DNA of 64,000 nt from Palsa-1439 sp050015495 (GTDB lineage Bacteria > Verrucomicrobiota > Verrucomicrobiia > Palsa-1439): assembly GCA_050015495.1 (NCBI GenBank), contig JBEKBH010000006.1:62001-126000 (forward strand), written 5' to 3'. The notes below the pieces were generated by a model that was not told the DNA's origin, searched no databases, and saw nothing but the letters and a program-made list of their open reading frames with translations. Both the position numbers and the translations under genes were made by a program. Positions 35,665-45,444 of the stretch are shown here, in pieces. The stretch's first letter is position 1. Every line of letters starts with the position of its first letter.

Positions 35665-38600
35665 ATGCGACAGTTTCTGTTTAGAATTCTTGCGTTGGCG
35701 GCGTTGTTTCTAACCGTCATAGCCGGAAGCGGTTGCACACAAGCAGCCAGACGAGCCCGGCACTTGGCCCGTGCCAATCAGTACTTCGATTCCGGCGAGC
35801 TGGACAAGGCCGAGATCGAGTACTTGATCGTCCTCAAAACGGATCGGACGAATCCCCGGGCCATCGGTCGACTCGGCATCATTTATTACGAACAGGGGCG
35901 ATATGGGCGCGCGATTCCGTTCCTGATCAAGGGGAAGGAGCTCGCGCCGGAAGACCTGGACCTGCGACGGAGGCTGGCCGCCGTCTATTTGTCAGCGGGC
36001 AAGACAAAGGATGCAAGGGATGAGGCCATCTTCGTTCTCGATCGAAATCCGCGCGACGATGAGGCGCCGCTGTTATTGGCCGAGGCATCGGCAGCCACAA
36101 ACGCCGTGGCCGAGGCACAGGCGAGATTGAAGGCGGCGGTGCAGAAGGCGGGTGAGACCGCGGCATTGGATGTGGCCCTGGCGCATCTGGAACAGAACCG
36201 CGGAGATTTTCAGGCAGCAGCAGCCGATCTGGAACGGGCCAAGGCTCTCGACCCAAAATCGAGTTCGGTGTTTTGGGCGTACGGGAACCTGTATTTCGCG
36301 CAAAACGACCAGAAGCAAGCCGGGGAGGCATTCCAGACGGCGGCCAAACTGTCTCCTCCCCGATCTCCGAGGCGATTGCGATATGCCGAGTACAAAATCC
36401 GGGCCGGGGATCTGGCAGACGGCAAACAGCTCTTGCAGGACATCACCCGGAAGACTCCGGACTATTTGCCCGCATGGAGGTGGCTGGCGGAGATTGCCCT
36501 GGCCGAAACGAACTATGACCAGAGCGCGGACCTTGTCGGCAAAATGCTCGCGCGGGATTCGCTCAACTACGACGCGCTGCTGTTGAATGGCCGGATCTAT
36601 CTGGCGAAAGGGAACGTGGACAGGGCGATCGGAGAGTTCAAGAAGGCGGTGACGGCATATCCACAGGCGCCCGAGACGCATTATCAACTTGCCGTCAGCT
36701 ATCTGGTGAAAAATGAAGTCGGTCAGGCGGTGATCAGCTTGAATCAGGCGTTGAGCGTGGCGCCGAATTTTGCGGAGGCCACGGTATTGCTGGCGGGAAT
36801 CAAAATGAGAACCGGCGAAGTGGGTGCGGCCATCGCTTCGCTGAAGCCGCTGGTGGAGAAGCGACCGCACTTTGTTCAGGCCCAGCTTCTTCTGGCCGAC
36901 GGGTATCGCGCCCAGGGCGATTTCGAGTCCGCGATCGAGATCTACCGCGCCATGGAGAAGTTGGCTCCAAAGAATCCCGATGCGCCGCTCCTCATGGGGA
37001 TGACATTTCTCCAGGAGGAAAAACGGGATGAAGCCCGCGCGGCATTCGGCAAGGCCGTGGAATTATCTCCCGATTACCTGGCCGGGGTGGAGCAGTTGGT
37101 GGACATGGATATCGCGGACAAACAGTATGAAACGGCCCTGCAGCGGGTCCAGCCGCTCCTCGATCGAAACCCCAAGTCGGCAGAAGCGCGGCTGGTCCAG
37201 GCGAAGATTTTCCTGGCGCAACAAGACGCGAAAGGGGCGGAAGCCGCGCTGGTGAAGGCCATCGAGTTGAAGCCGGAATCCCGGGCCGCCCATCTCATGC
37301 TCGCGCGGTTGTACGTCGACACTCACCAGCAACAGAAGGCGTTGGATGATCTCCGGCCGTTCGTCGAGAAAAATCCAAAGGACGCCGGGGCGTGGCTGTT
37401 CATCGGCATGATCCAGGAACAGCAGAAGGATTACGATGCCGTCCGCGACACCTACGAGAAATTGCTGGCCGCCAATCCGCAGTACACGCCGGCCATGAAC
37501 AATCTGGCGTGGTTGTATGCGGAAGATCTTGGACAGACGGACAAGGCATATGAGATCGCCAGCAAGGCTAGGGAATTGCAGCCATACGACCCGTTTGCCG
37601 CCGATACGCTGGGTTGGATCCTCTATCGGATGAAGCAGTATCCGAAGGCCCTGAGTTTGTTGCAAGAAAGCGCCGGCAAGATCGGCAAGCAGGCCGACGT
37701 CCAGGTTCATTTGGGGCTGACGTATTACATGTTGGACGAGGAAGAACCGGCCCGAACGGCGCTGCAACGCGCCAAGGAATTAAAGAAGGATGTTACCGGC
37801 CACGAGGAAGCTGATCAATGCCTGGCCATTCTAGCCATCGATCCCGCGTCGGCAGGGCCCGAAGCACGAACCATGTTGGACAAACGACTGGCGGCGACAG
37901 CGGATGACCCGGTGGCCCGAGCGCGGCTGGCGGCCATTGACGAACGCGAAGGGAAATTTGACAAGGCGACCGAGGGGTATCAGACGATACTGACCTCCAA
38001 TCCTGACGACGTCAGGGCGTTGGTCAGTCTCGCCCGGCTCTACTCATCGCATGGGAATGACCCGCACAAGGCCATCGAATTTGCCAAGAACGCGTACAAA
38101 CTTGCGCCGAACGATCCTGCCATCCCCCTGATCCTTGGTCGGCTGGCGTTTCAAACCGGTGATTACAAATGGGCGGCGAGCCTGCTCCAACAGGCGTCGA
38201 GCCAACAACCGCAGAATCCCGAGGTGCTCTTTGATTTTGCGCTGGCCTCCTACAGCGTTGGCCAGGTGTCTGATGCCGCAGCCAATGCGAAAAACGCCTT
38301 GCAAGCCGGGGCTGGGTTCTCGCGCGCGGATGCCGCGACGCGGTTTCTCGACATGATCGCACTGGCGGGTGACCCGGAGCGGGCGGTGACGTCGTCGTCA
38401 CGCGTTCAGGAGATATTGAAATCGCAACCAGATTATGTGCCCGCGCTCATGGCGATGGGAGCGATTGAAGACCAAAAAGCGGATCTTCGCGCGGCGGAGC
38501 AGGTCTATGAAAAAGCGCTGTCGCTGTATCCTGACTTTGGACCAGCGAAGAGGCGACTGGCCATCCTGTACGCGGCGGACCAACCCGCTGACAATCAGCG

Positions 38601-38895
38601 GGCGCTACAACTCGCCATGCAGGCCCGAGAGGCATATCCAGTCGATCCAGAAGTTGCGAAAGCTTTTGGCATCGAGGCGTATCGGCAAGGGGACTACGCG
38701 AGGGCAGCCGGACTCTTGAAGGAGAGCGCCAACAGTCTGACGGCGGATGCGACTTTGATGTACTACCTGGGGATGGCGCAATATCGGAATAACGACCCGG
38801 CAGCCTGCAAGCTCTCGCTACGACGAGCTCTCGAATTGAATCTGAACGGTGAATTGAGTTCGGCGGCGAAACAAACGCTGGTGGGATTGAAGTGA
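35665..38895 (+). CDS. prsT: PrsT-like TPR lipoprotein of the exosortase/EPS system
   Basis: The product is 1076 aa, somewhat longer than the roughly 900 aa usual for PrsT. An N-terminal signal LALAALFLTVIAGSGC suggests lipidation at the Cys. The rest is a superhelix of more than 20 tetratricopeptide repeats (for example GELDKAEIEYLIVLKTDRTNP split over the first unit, later GNVDRAIGEFKKAV and PEDLDLRRRL). PrsT-type proteins sit next to PrsK and PrsR in exosortase loci and are thought to be periplasmic scaffolds for polysaccharide export or assembly. It lies immediately upstream of the PrsK-like kinase. Confidence 0.85.
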   Translation: MRQFLFRILALAALFLTVIAGSGCTQAARRARHLARANQYFDSGELDKAEIEYLIVLKTDRTNPRAIGRLGIIYYEQGRYGRAIPFLIKGKELAPEDLDLRRRLAAVYLSAGKTKDARDEAIFVLDRNPRDDEAPLLLAEASAATNAVAEAQARLKAAVQKAGETAALDVALAHLEQNRGDFQAAAADLERAKALDPKSSSVFWAYGNLYFAQNDQKQAGEAFQTAAKLSPPRSPRRLRYAEYKIRAGDLADGKQLLQDITRKTPDYLPAWRWLAEIALAETNYDQSADLVGKMLARDSLNYDALLLNGRIYLAKGNVDRAIGEFKKAVTAYPQAPETHYQLAVSYLVKNEVGQAVISLNQALSVAPNFAEATVLLAGIKMRTGEVGAAIASLKPLVEKRPHFVQAQLLLADGYRAQGDFESAIEIYRAMEKLAPKNPDAPLLMGMTFLQEEKRDEARAAFGKAVELSPDYLAGVEQLVDMDIADKQYETALQRVQPLLDRNPKSAEARLVQAKIFLAQQDAKGAEAALVKAIELKPESRAAHLMLARLYVDTHQQQKALDDLRPFVEKNPKDAGAWLFIGMIQEQQKDYDAVRDTYEKLLAANPQYTPAMNNLAWLYAEDLGQTDKAYEIASKARELQPYDPFAADTLGWILYRMKQYPKALSLLQESAGKIGKQADVQVHLGLTYYMLDEEEPARTALQRAKELKKDVTGHEEADQCLAILAIDPASAGPEARTMLDKRLAATADDPVARARLAAIDEREGKFDKATEGYQTILTSNPDDVRALVSLARLYSSHGNDPHKAIEFAKNAYKLAPNDPAIPLILGRLAFQTGDYKWAASLLQQASSQQPQNPEVLFDFALASYSVGQVSDAAANAKNALQAGAGFSRADAATRFLDMIALAGDPERAVTSSSRVQEILKSQPDYVPALMAMGAIEDQKADLRAAEQVYEKALSLYPDFGPAKRRLAILYAADQPADNQRALQLAMQAREAYPVDPEVAKAFGIEAYRQGDYARAAGLLKESANSLTADATLMYYLGMAQYRNNDPAACKLSLRRALELNLNGELSSAAKQTLVGLK

Positions 38896-38940
38896 CGAGC
38901 AAAACAACTGGGCTTTGCGAGTGGGACAGATCGCAAGTTG

Positions 38941-38958
38941 CGGGTCAAACGTGACCCG
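38941..38958 (+). terminator. Possible hairpin after the TPR gene
   Basis: CGGGTC at 38941-38946 pairs with GACCCG at 38953-38958 across a 6-base loop, 45 bp after the stop. No T-tract follows, so it is only a weak terminator candidate. Confidence 0.3.
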
Positions 38959-39139
38959 GTTGTGATATCTGGAATATGGCCGCAATTCAGTTTCGGGAGA
39001 CTCCGGCGGGCCAGTGCTTGCCGCACCGTCATTCCCCCTGCAAGGGAGAGTGTAGTAAGCTATCTGCGGCCCGACTGACCGTGAACCGAACAGAAAGGCG
39101 CGGCGGGACACGATTCCGACCGTGAACCAGCGATAGACC

Positions 39140-41254
39140 ATGGGCTTGGCCATCACACTGGCCCTCACCAGCGCAATTCTTGCGTTTGGGATGGGAGTGA
39201 CTGTTGCCGTCCGGGAGCGAATCTCCCTGGCATCCTGGACGTTCTTCGTCGGGATGACCGTATTGGCCGCCGAAGGCTTGCTGGCCGGACTGGCCGCGCA
39301 GGCGACCGTGCCGGACGAAATGGTCTACTGGGAGCAATGGAAACTTGTCGCAACATCCGTTCTTCCAGGCATCTGGCTGTTGTTCAGTGTGAGCTACTCG
39401 CGGGGTGATGTTCGAGAGACCCTGGTGAAATGGTGGTGGCTGATCGTCGGAGCGTTTGTCCTGCCGATCGGCCTTGCGGTGTTGTTTCGCGGGAACCTGA
39501 TTACGGTCGCACGTCAGGCGTCCCCGCCGGACCATTGGATGCTCCATCTGGGCTGGCCGGGCGTGGCGTTGAACCTTCTGTTCTTGCTGGGCTGCATCCT
39601 GGTCCTGGCGAACATCGAGCGCACCCTCCGCGCGTCCGTGGGAACGATGCGGTGGCGCATCAAGTTCATGATCGTCGGCTTGGGGATCCTGTTCGCCGTT
39701 CGGGCGTACACGAGCAGCCAGAATCTGTTGTTTGGGATGGTGGATCTTTCCTGGGGAAGCGTGGACTCGGGAGCGCTCCTGCTGGCGGCTCTGCTGATCT
39801 TGCGTTCGCTGTTGCGGGCCGGACATTTCGACGTCAGCGTCTATCCGTCACAGTCGGTCGTGTACAATTCACTGACCGTGCTGTTGGCGGGGATCTACCT
39901 GTTTCTGGTCGGGGTGTTCGCCAGGGTGGTCACGTTTCTTGGCGGCGACGCGACGTTTACCGTCAAGGCGTTCGTGATCCTGCTCGCGCTGGTCTTGCTG
40001 ACGGTCCTGTTGTTGTCCGAGCGGGTGCGGCTGCTTACCAAGCAGTTTGTCAGCCGTCACCTTCAACGGCCGTTGCATGACTATCGTCTGGTCTGGCGAA
40101 AGTTCACCGAGGGCACCGCCTCGCGCGTCGACCAGACGGAACTGTGCCGGGCGACGGTCAAACTCATCGCGGAAATCTTCCAGGCGCTCTCCGTGACCAT
40201 CTGGCTCGTCGACGACACCAAAGAGCGCCTGACGTTTGCGGCCTCCACGTCGTTGTCGGATACCGCGGGCACGAATCTCAGCCCGCACGGCGCGGAGGTG
40301 GTGGAAGTCGTTCGTGGCTTGCTCGAGCAGACGATGCCGGTGGACATCGACACATCGAAGGAACGGTGGGCCGCGCTGCTGAGGCAGTGGCATCCAGACG
40401 AATTTCGCAAGGGAGGGAACCGCATTGCCGTGCCGATGATCACCAACGGAGAACTGCTCGGGCTGATCACGCTGGGTGATCGCGTTGGCGGGGTTCCCTT
40501 CTCGCAACAGGATTTTGATTTGCTCAAGTGCATGGGCGACCAGGCAGCCGCCAGCCTGCGCAATGTCGAGTTGTCACAGAAGCTTCTCCAGGCAAGGGAA
40601 CTCGAAGCGTTCCAGACCATGTCGGTATTTTTCATCCACGACCTGAAGAACACCGCCTCGACGCTCAACCTGATGCTGCGCAACCTGCCCGTCCACTTTG
40701 ACAAGCCCGCCTTTCGTGAAGACACGTTGCGCGGGATTTCCAAGAGCGTGGATCACATCAATCAACTGATCGAGCGGTTGAGCCTGTTGCGTCACGAATT
40801 GGAAATGCAGCCGACGGAAACGGACCTGAACGAGGTGGTCTCCCAGGCCGTCGGCGGCTGGGCCAAAACCGGCGACGTTGATCTGGTACAAGACCTGCAT
40901 CCGCTGCCAAGGTTGTCTCTGGATCGGGAGCAAATACTCAAAGTGGTGACAAATCTGGTACTGAACGCGACGCAAGCGGTTTCCGGCAAGGGCCGGGTGG
41001 GCATCGAGACGACCCACCGAAACGGCTGGGTTGTGCTCGCGGTGACGGATAACGGCTGTGGCATGAGCGCGGAGTTCCGGAATCGATCACTGTTTCGCCC
41101 GTTCCAGACCACCAAGAAACAGGGCTTGGGCATCGGCGTGTTCCAGAGCAAGATGATCGTGGAGGCGCACGGAGGAAGGATCGAGGTGGAAAGTGAACTG
41201 GGCAAGGGTACGACGTTTCGTGTATTGTTGCCCGTCCGAAGGCCAGGTGAATGA
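39140..41254 (+). CDS. prsK: PrsK-like membrane histidine kinase
   Basis: The product is 704 aa. About nine transmembrane segments fill residues 1-300, followed by a GAF-type domain (about 330-470) and a kinase core. The phosphoacceptor is His500 in FFIHDLKNTAS; the N box is VVTNLVLNATQAV, G1 is VTDNGCGM and G2 is KQGLGIGVF. The HDLKN form of the H-box and the multi-span sensor are those of the PrsK family. It overlaps the regulator gene by 4 bp (ATGA at 41251-41254), giving a fixed-ratio kinase/regulator pair. The signal is unknown; a cell-envelope cue is likely. Confidence 0.92.
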   Translation: MGLAITLALTSAILAFGMGVTVAVRERISLASWTFFVGMTVLAAEGLLAGLAAQATVPDEMVYWEQWKLVATSVLPGIWLLFSVSYSRGDVRETLVKWWWLIVGAFVLPIGLAVLFRGNLITVARQASPPDHWMLHLGWPGVALNLLFLLGCILVLANIERTLRASVGTMRWRIKFMIVGLGILFAVRAYTSSQNLLFGMVDLSWGSVDSGALLLAALLILRSLLRAGHFDVSVYPSQSVVYNSLTVLLAGIYLFLVGVFARVVTFLGGDATFTVKAFVILLALVLLTVLLLSERVRLLTKQFVSRHLQRPLHDYRLVWRKFTEGTASRVDQTELCRATVKLIAEIFQALSVTIWLVDDTKERLTFAASTSLSDTAGTNLSPHGAEVVEVVRGLLEQTMPVDIDTSKERWAALLRQWHPDEFRKGGNRIAVPMITNGELLGLITLGDRVGGVPFSQQDFDLLKCMGDQAAASLRNVELSQKLLQARELEAFQTMSVFFIHDLKNTASTLNLMLRNLPVHFDKPAFREDTLRGISKSVDHINQLIERLSLLRHELEMQPTETDLNEVVSQAVGGWAKTGDVDLVQDLHPLPRLSLDREQILKVVTNLVLNATQAVSGKGRVGIETTHRNGWVVLAVTDNGCGMSAEFRNRSLFRPFQTTKKQGLGIGVFQSKMIVEAHGGRIEVESELGKGTTFRVLLPVRRPGE

Positions 41255-42618
41255 ATCCAAAACTACTGATTGTTGACGACGACGAAGAAATCCGCACCCA
41301 GATGAAGTGGGCGCTGGCGCAGGATTACGAGGTGTTGCTGGCGGAGGACCGGGCCAGCGCGGTCGAATGTTTCAAGTTCGATCGACCATCGGTGGTGTTG
41401 ATGGATCTGGGCCTGCCGCCCCAACCGAACAGTCCTGACGAGGGGTTGGCGGCGATGGCGGAGTTGGTCGCGCTGGATCGGTTGGTCAAGGTCGTGGTCA
41501 TCACCGGACAGGAAGAGAAAGAGGTGGCGCTGAATGCGGTGGGGGCCGGGGCCTACGATTTTCTCTGCAAGCCGGTGGACGCGGAGGAACTGAAGCTTCT
41601 GCTGAAGCGTTGTTTCCACGTCGCGCGGCTGGAGCGGGAGTACCGCGAGATGCAGCAACAACTTCAGGGGGATGCTTTCGAGAGCATGCTGGGCACGAGC
41701 CCCTCGATGCAGACCGCGTTCGCCTCGATTCGCAAGGTGGCCGTGACGGAAGCCCCTGTCCTGATTCTGGGGGAAAGCGGAACGGGAAAAGAAATGGCCG
41801 CGATGGCGATCCACCGGCGGAGCGCGCGAAGGGACGGTCCCTTTATCGCGATCAATTGCAGCGCGATCCCGGAAACGCTCCTGGAGAGCGAACTATTCGG
41901 GCATGAAAAGGGCGCGTTTACCGGCGCGCACATGCAACGGAAGGGGCGGATCGAAAGCGCCAGCGGCGGCACGCTGTTTTTGGACGAGATTGGAGAGATC
42001 CCATTGCCGTTGCAGGTGAAGTTGCTTCGATTTTTGCAGGAACAACGCATTGAACGGGTCGGTGGCCGGCAGGAGATCCGGGTGGATGCGCGCATTACGG
42101 CCGCGACCAACTCCGATCTCAAGAAGGGGATGGCCAACGGCAGCTTTCGGGAAGACCTGTACTATCGGTTGGCCGTGGTGCAGATGACGTTGCCGCCGCT
42201 TCGTGACCGGGAAGGGGATATTCGCCTGCTGGCGCAGGCGTTCCTGCAGCGATTTATGCGGGAGATCGGAAAACAGGGCCTGGCCTTCGATCGCGAAGCG
42301 GTGTCGGCGATGCGTGGTCACATGTGGCCGGGCAACGTGCGGGAATTGGAAAACCGCGTCAAACGAGCGGTGATTATGGCCGAGGGCAAGTGGTTGACAG
42401 TACAAGACCTCGAGCTGGCCGAATCCAAGGATTCCACACGCGCCACCACATTAAAGGAAGCCCGGGAGAACCTGGAGCGAGAGATGATTCTTCAGGGCTT
42501 GCGGAAACATTCCTGGAAGATCGCCGCGGCGGCCGCCGAACTCGATGTGAGCCGCCCCACGTTGTACGAGCTGATGGAGAAGCTGAAGATCCAACGGCCC
42601 GCGCAGGAGCCGCAGTAA
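41251..42618 (+). CDS. prsR: PrsR-like sigma-54-dependent response regulator
   Basis: The product is 455 aa. The receiver has LIVDDDEE and phosphoacceptor Asp52 in VVLMDLGLPP. The AAA+ domain carries Walker A GESGTGK at 174-180 and GAFTGA at 221-226, the loop that touches sigma-54. A Fis-type helix-turn-helix ends the protein (IAAAAAELDVSRPTLYELM). It would activate -24/-12 promoters; four such sites lie in this window, before the PKD beta-helix gene, the export lipoprotein gene, the VPDSG-CTERM-like gene and a further secreted-protein gene. The pairing of regulator and sites is inferred from proximity and motif type. Confidence 0.94.
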   Translation: MNPKLLIVDDDEEIRTQMKWALAQDYEVLLAEDRASAVECFKFDRPSVVLMDLGLPPQPNSPDEGLAAMAELVALDRLVKVVVITGQEEKEVALNAVGAGAYDFLCKPVDAEELKLLLKRCFHVARLEREYREMQQQLQGDAFESMLGTSPSMQTAFASIRKVAVTEAPVLILGESGTGKEMAAMAIHRRSARRDGPFIAINCSAIPETLLESELFGHEKGAFTGAHMQRKGRIESASGGTLFLDEIGEIPLPLQVKLLRFLQEQRIERVGGRQEIRVDARITAATNSDLKKGMANGSFREDLYYRLAVVQMTLPPLRDREGDIRLLAQAFLQRFMREIGKQGLAFDREAVSAMRGHMWPGNVRELENRVKRAVIMAEGKWLTVQDLELAESKDSTRATTLKEARENLEREMILQGLRKHSWKIAAAAAELDVSRPTLYELMEKLKIQRPAQEPQ

Positions 42619-42624
42619 TACCGC

Positions 42625-42705
42625 CCGCAGTGTCCCCCCACCCGTCATCACGGCCGGCAACCGCCGCCGTGAGACATCGGAAGCATCCCGCCTCCGGCCG
42701 CCGCT
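42625..42705. repeat. Direct repeat, left copy (81 bp)
   Basis: This stretch matches 45367-45444 almost base for base apart from 3 extra C residues in a C-run. It contains an inverted repeat, TCACGGC...GCCGTGA, and begins 7 bp after the PrsR-like stop. Confidence 0.9.
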
Positions 42706-42830
42706 CGTCTTGTGGAACCGTAACATCCCCGAACTCGGTCTGCGTGACTCATCGATCTTGAACCAACCCCGGAACCCCTGAATTGGTTGGACAGGAGGAT
42801 CGGCTTGGTGATATTTTTCCAATGGTGAGG

Positions 42831-42900
42831 GGCATGTAGTCAGGACGCTCGTCTGCCCAGTCTCGGGTTCGAGTCGGTGCGAGAATGGATTCGAACCATG
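42831..42900. other. Degenerate tRNA-like sequence
   Basis: GTAGTC and AGGACG resemble D-arm parts and GGTTCGAGTC at 42866-42875 resembles a T-loop. On the other strand GGATTCGAACC at 42887-42897 reads GGTTCGAATCC, a second T-loop-like element. No complete cloverleaf can be drawn: the D-loop and the 3' side of the anticodon arm are missing. Confidence 0.3.
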
Positions 42901-43049
42901 GTTCCGTCATCACGGGCGTGTTCGGTACCGAACGCGTCCCGAAGTTCTGTAACCTTTTAGTGAAGGCGAACGTGCGCCGCCAGCGCTCGCTACCCAGTTA
43001 TCCATCCACGAAGTCCAACAGCCTGCCTCGCTGCGCGGAGAACACCATC

Positions 43050-45326
43050 ATGAAAACATGGACCCCGAACACGATGGCCGGGCATTTCAGAACTGCCTAC
43101 ACGGCGAAGCTGCTGCCACTGCTGCTGCTCCTCTTGCTTCCACCGGCCGCCGTACAAGCCCAATACTCTTACAAAACCAACAATAACACGATCACCATTG
43201 TACAACCCTCCTGTGGCACCGGTGCTCTGACCATCCCAAGCACAATTAATGACCTGCCGGTCACCAGCATCGGGGAGGATGCGTTGTACGGCTGCACCGT
43301 CTTGACCAGCGTCACGATTCCAGCCAGCGTTACCAGCATCGGGGACGGGGCGTTTTCCGGCTGCTTCAGGCTGACTGCGATCATGGTGGACACAAACAAT
43401 CTCATCTATAGCAGCGTGGATGGGGTGTTGTTCGACCAGAGCCAGACCACACTTATTCAATACCCGGGAGGCCAAGCTGGCAGCTACTCGATTCCCTCCA
43501 GCGTCACCAGGATCGAGGACGATGCGTTCTATGGCTGCGCCAGCCTGACCAATGTCACGATTGGGACCAGCGTCACCAACATTGGGAACTATGCGTTCGC
43601 GGACTGCACCAGCCTGACTGGCGTGACGATCCCCAACGGCGTCACTAGCATCGGGGACGATGCGTTCTTCAACTGCGCCAGCCTGGCGAACGTTACGATT
43701 CCCGCCAGCGTCGTTTACATTGGGTACAATGCGTTCGCGAACTGCACCAACCTGACAGCAGTGTATTTCCAAGGGAACGCCCCCGACCTTGATGGTTGTT
43801 GTGTGTTCTCAACTGACACCGGCACGTATGTGGGCTTTGACCCGGCGATGGTCTATTACCTGCCGGGGACCACGGGCTGGGGCACAACGTTTGGCGGTCT
43901 ACCGACTGTTGACATGGCCTTCACTTACACGACCGCTAACGGTACGGCCACCATTACCGGGTACTTATGTCCCACCAACGGCACTGCGTTGACCATCCCC
44001 AGCGTGCTCGGTGGCTTGCCGGTCACCAGCATCGGGGACGATGCGTTCTATGGGTGCGCCAGCCTGACCAACGTCACGATCCCCGCCAGCGTCACCAACA
44101 TTGGGGACAATGCGTTCGCGAACTGCACCGACCTGACAGCAATCGATTTCCAAGGGAACGCCCCCAGCATCGGGACGAATTCGACGGTGTTCTCCGGTGA
44201 CACCAATGCGATGGTCTATTACATGCCGAGGACCACGGGCTGGGGCACAACGTTTGGCGGGCTGCCGACTGTTGATGTCGCCTTCACCTACACGACCACT
44301 AACGGTACGATCACCATCACCGGCTACACCGGTCCCGGTGGGGCGTTGACCATCCCCAGCGCGCTCGGCGGTTTGCCGGTCACCAGCATTGGGAGCGATG
44401 CGTTCTACTATACTGGCCTGACGGGCGTCACGATTCCCGCCAGCGTTACCAGCATCGCGAGCAATGCGTTCGCGGATTGCAGAAGCCTGATCAGCGTCAC
44501 CATCCCCAACAGCGTCACCAGCATTGGGGACGGTGCGTTCGCGGATTGCGGAAGCCTGATCAGCATCTTGTTCCTGGGGAACGCTCCAAGCGTTGGTTCG
44601 GATGTCTTCGGTGGTGACAGTGCGACCGCCGTTTACTTGCCGGAGGCCACAGGTTTTGGCGCAATGTTTGGCGGTTTGCCGACGGCCGCAGAGTGGTCGT
44701 CGCCGCAGGATGAGGTGAAACTCACGGAGGCTTGCCAGGATAAACTCTTTTGCGATGACCTAGGCAATGTTGACGTTGATCCGACCGGCTCGTTCACCGT
44801 CCACGCCGTTTTGTTCACCAGTGCCGGACTTAACGCCACCAACCTCAATCCGAACACAGTGGTCGGAATCATTATCGGCGATTGGGCGTACCACGGTACA
44901 TTGGGTGACAATCCCAAGTACAAGGACATGGCCACTAAGGCGACGTTGCGGCTGACTTACCAATATTATCCTTCTTCACTTAGCGATGATCCCATGACGA
45001 AGTCCGCCGGTGCCGTGACCCTCGGTTTTGGCAAGACGAACACGACGTTGGCGATCACTTCCAGGGCCGGTGACGCCATTAACAGGGACGGAGAGGATAA
45101 CACCATTCAGAACTTCATTGCTGCCGATACTCTGACTGGCCAAGCCGCGCCCGGCAAATCAGTAGTCGTCAGCAATACGATCAGTGCGATCATTATCATT
45201 GACGACAACGCGGAGATGTTTACCAACATTGTCATAACCGGCACCGTTGCCGAGAAACTCTCGAAACGTACACGCGGTGGCCAGTGGTTCTTGGACACGG
45301 TGAAGATCAACGGCACGTCGCCGTAG
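43050..45326 (+). CDS. Secreted BspA-type leucine-rich-repeat protein
   Basis: The product is 758 aa from ATG 43050; the frame is open from 42885 but the earlier part overlaps tRNA-like debris. A signal peptide (TAKLLPLLLLLLLPPAAVQAQ) is followed by many LRR_5/BspA repeats of about 23 residues (VTSIGDGAF..C..LTSVTIP). The last 210 residues form a separate domain without repeats (FTVHAVLFTSAGLN, TLAITSRAGDAIN). No PEP-CTERM-type tail is present. BspA repeats occur in surface proteins that bind host or environmental surfaces; role here unknown. The gene is bracketed by a direct repeat of about 80 bp, suggesting late arrival. Confidence 0.85.
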   Translation: MKTWTPNTMAGHFRTAYTAKLLPLLLLLLLPPAAVQAQYSYKTNNNTITIVQPSCGTGALTIPSTINDLPVTSIGEDALYGCTVLTSVTIPASVTSIGDGAFSGCFRLTAIMVDTNNLIYSSVDGVLFDQSQTTLIQYPGGQAGSYSIPSSVTRIEDDAFYGCASLTNVTIGTSVTNIGNYAFADCTSLTGVTIPNGVTSIGDDAFFNCASLANVTIPASVVYIGYNAFANCTNLTAVYFQGNAPDLDGCCVFSTDTGTYVGFDPAMVYYLPGTTGWGTTFGGLPTVDMAFTYTTANGTATITGYLCPTNGTALTIPSVLGGLPVTSIGDDAFYGCASLTNVTIPASVTNIGDNAFANCTDLTAIDFQGNAPSIGTNSTVFSGDTNAMVYYMPRTTGWGTTFGGLPTVDVAFTYTTTNGTITITGYTGPGGALTIPSALGGLPVTSIGSDAFYYTGLTGVTIPASVTSIASNAFADCRSLISVTIPNSVTSIGDGAFADCGSLISILFLGNAPSVGSDVFGGDSATAVYLPEATGFGAMFGGLPTAAEWSSPQDEVKLTEACQDKLFCDDLGNVDVDPTGSFTVHAVLFTSAGLNATNLNPNTVVGIIIGDWAYHGTLGDNPKYKDMATKATLRLTYQYYPSSLSDDPMTKSAGAVTLGFGKTNTTLAITSRAGDAINRDGEDNTIQNFIAADTLTGQAAPGKSVVVSNTISAIIIIDDNAEMFTNIVITGTVAEKLSKRTRGGQWFLDTVKINGTSP
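43730..44320 (+). repeat. Internal duplication within the LRR gene
   Basis: The block at 43731 (GCGTTCGCGAACTGCACC and onward, through GGGCTGGGGCACAACG at 43874) recurs at 44112 and 44237. The offset falls from 381 to 363 bp because the first copy has an extra 18 bp in FSTDTGTYVGFDP. The LRR array therefore grew by duplication of a multi-repeat block. Confidence 0.8.
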
Positions 45327-45366
45327 CGAGAATCCAGGCGTACTCCGTCAGCCAAATACATACGAT

Positions 45367-45444
45367 CCGCAGTGTCCCACCCGTCATCACGGCCGGCAAC
45401 CGCCGCCGTGAGACATCGGAAGCATCCCGCCTCCGGCCGCCGCT
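45367..45444. repeat. Direct repeat, right copy (78 bp)
   Basis: This is the partner of 42625-42705. It lies 40 bp after the LRR stop, and its last two bases overlap the stop codon of the convergent export-lipoprotein gene. Confidence 0.9.

Larger units (their letters stand above)
42619..43049. other. 431-bp gap before the LRR gene: repeat copy and tRNA-like debris
   Basis: The gap holds one copy of the approximately 80-bp direct repeat (42625-42705) and a stretch with tRNA-like fragments (42831-42900). I see no sigma-54 element, no clear -35/-10 pair and no convincing small gene. The open frame running in from 42885 up to the LRR gene starts inside the tRNA-like stretch and has the typical spurious DSNHG start. 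Confidence 0.6.

Noticed and set aside
42866..42875. Possible functional tRNA on the plus strand
   Set aside because: No 7-bp acceptor stem, no anticodon arm and no full D-arm can be drawn.
43050..45326. CRISPR-like array suggested by regular repeats
   Set aside because: The repeats are in frame, encode LRR units and have no spacer pattern.
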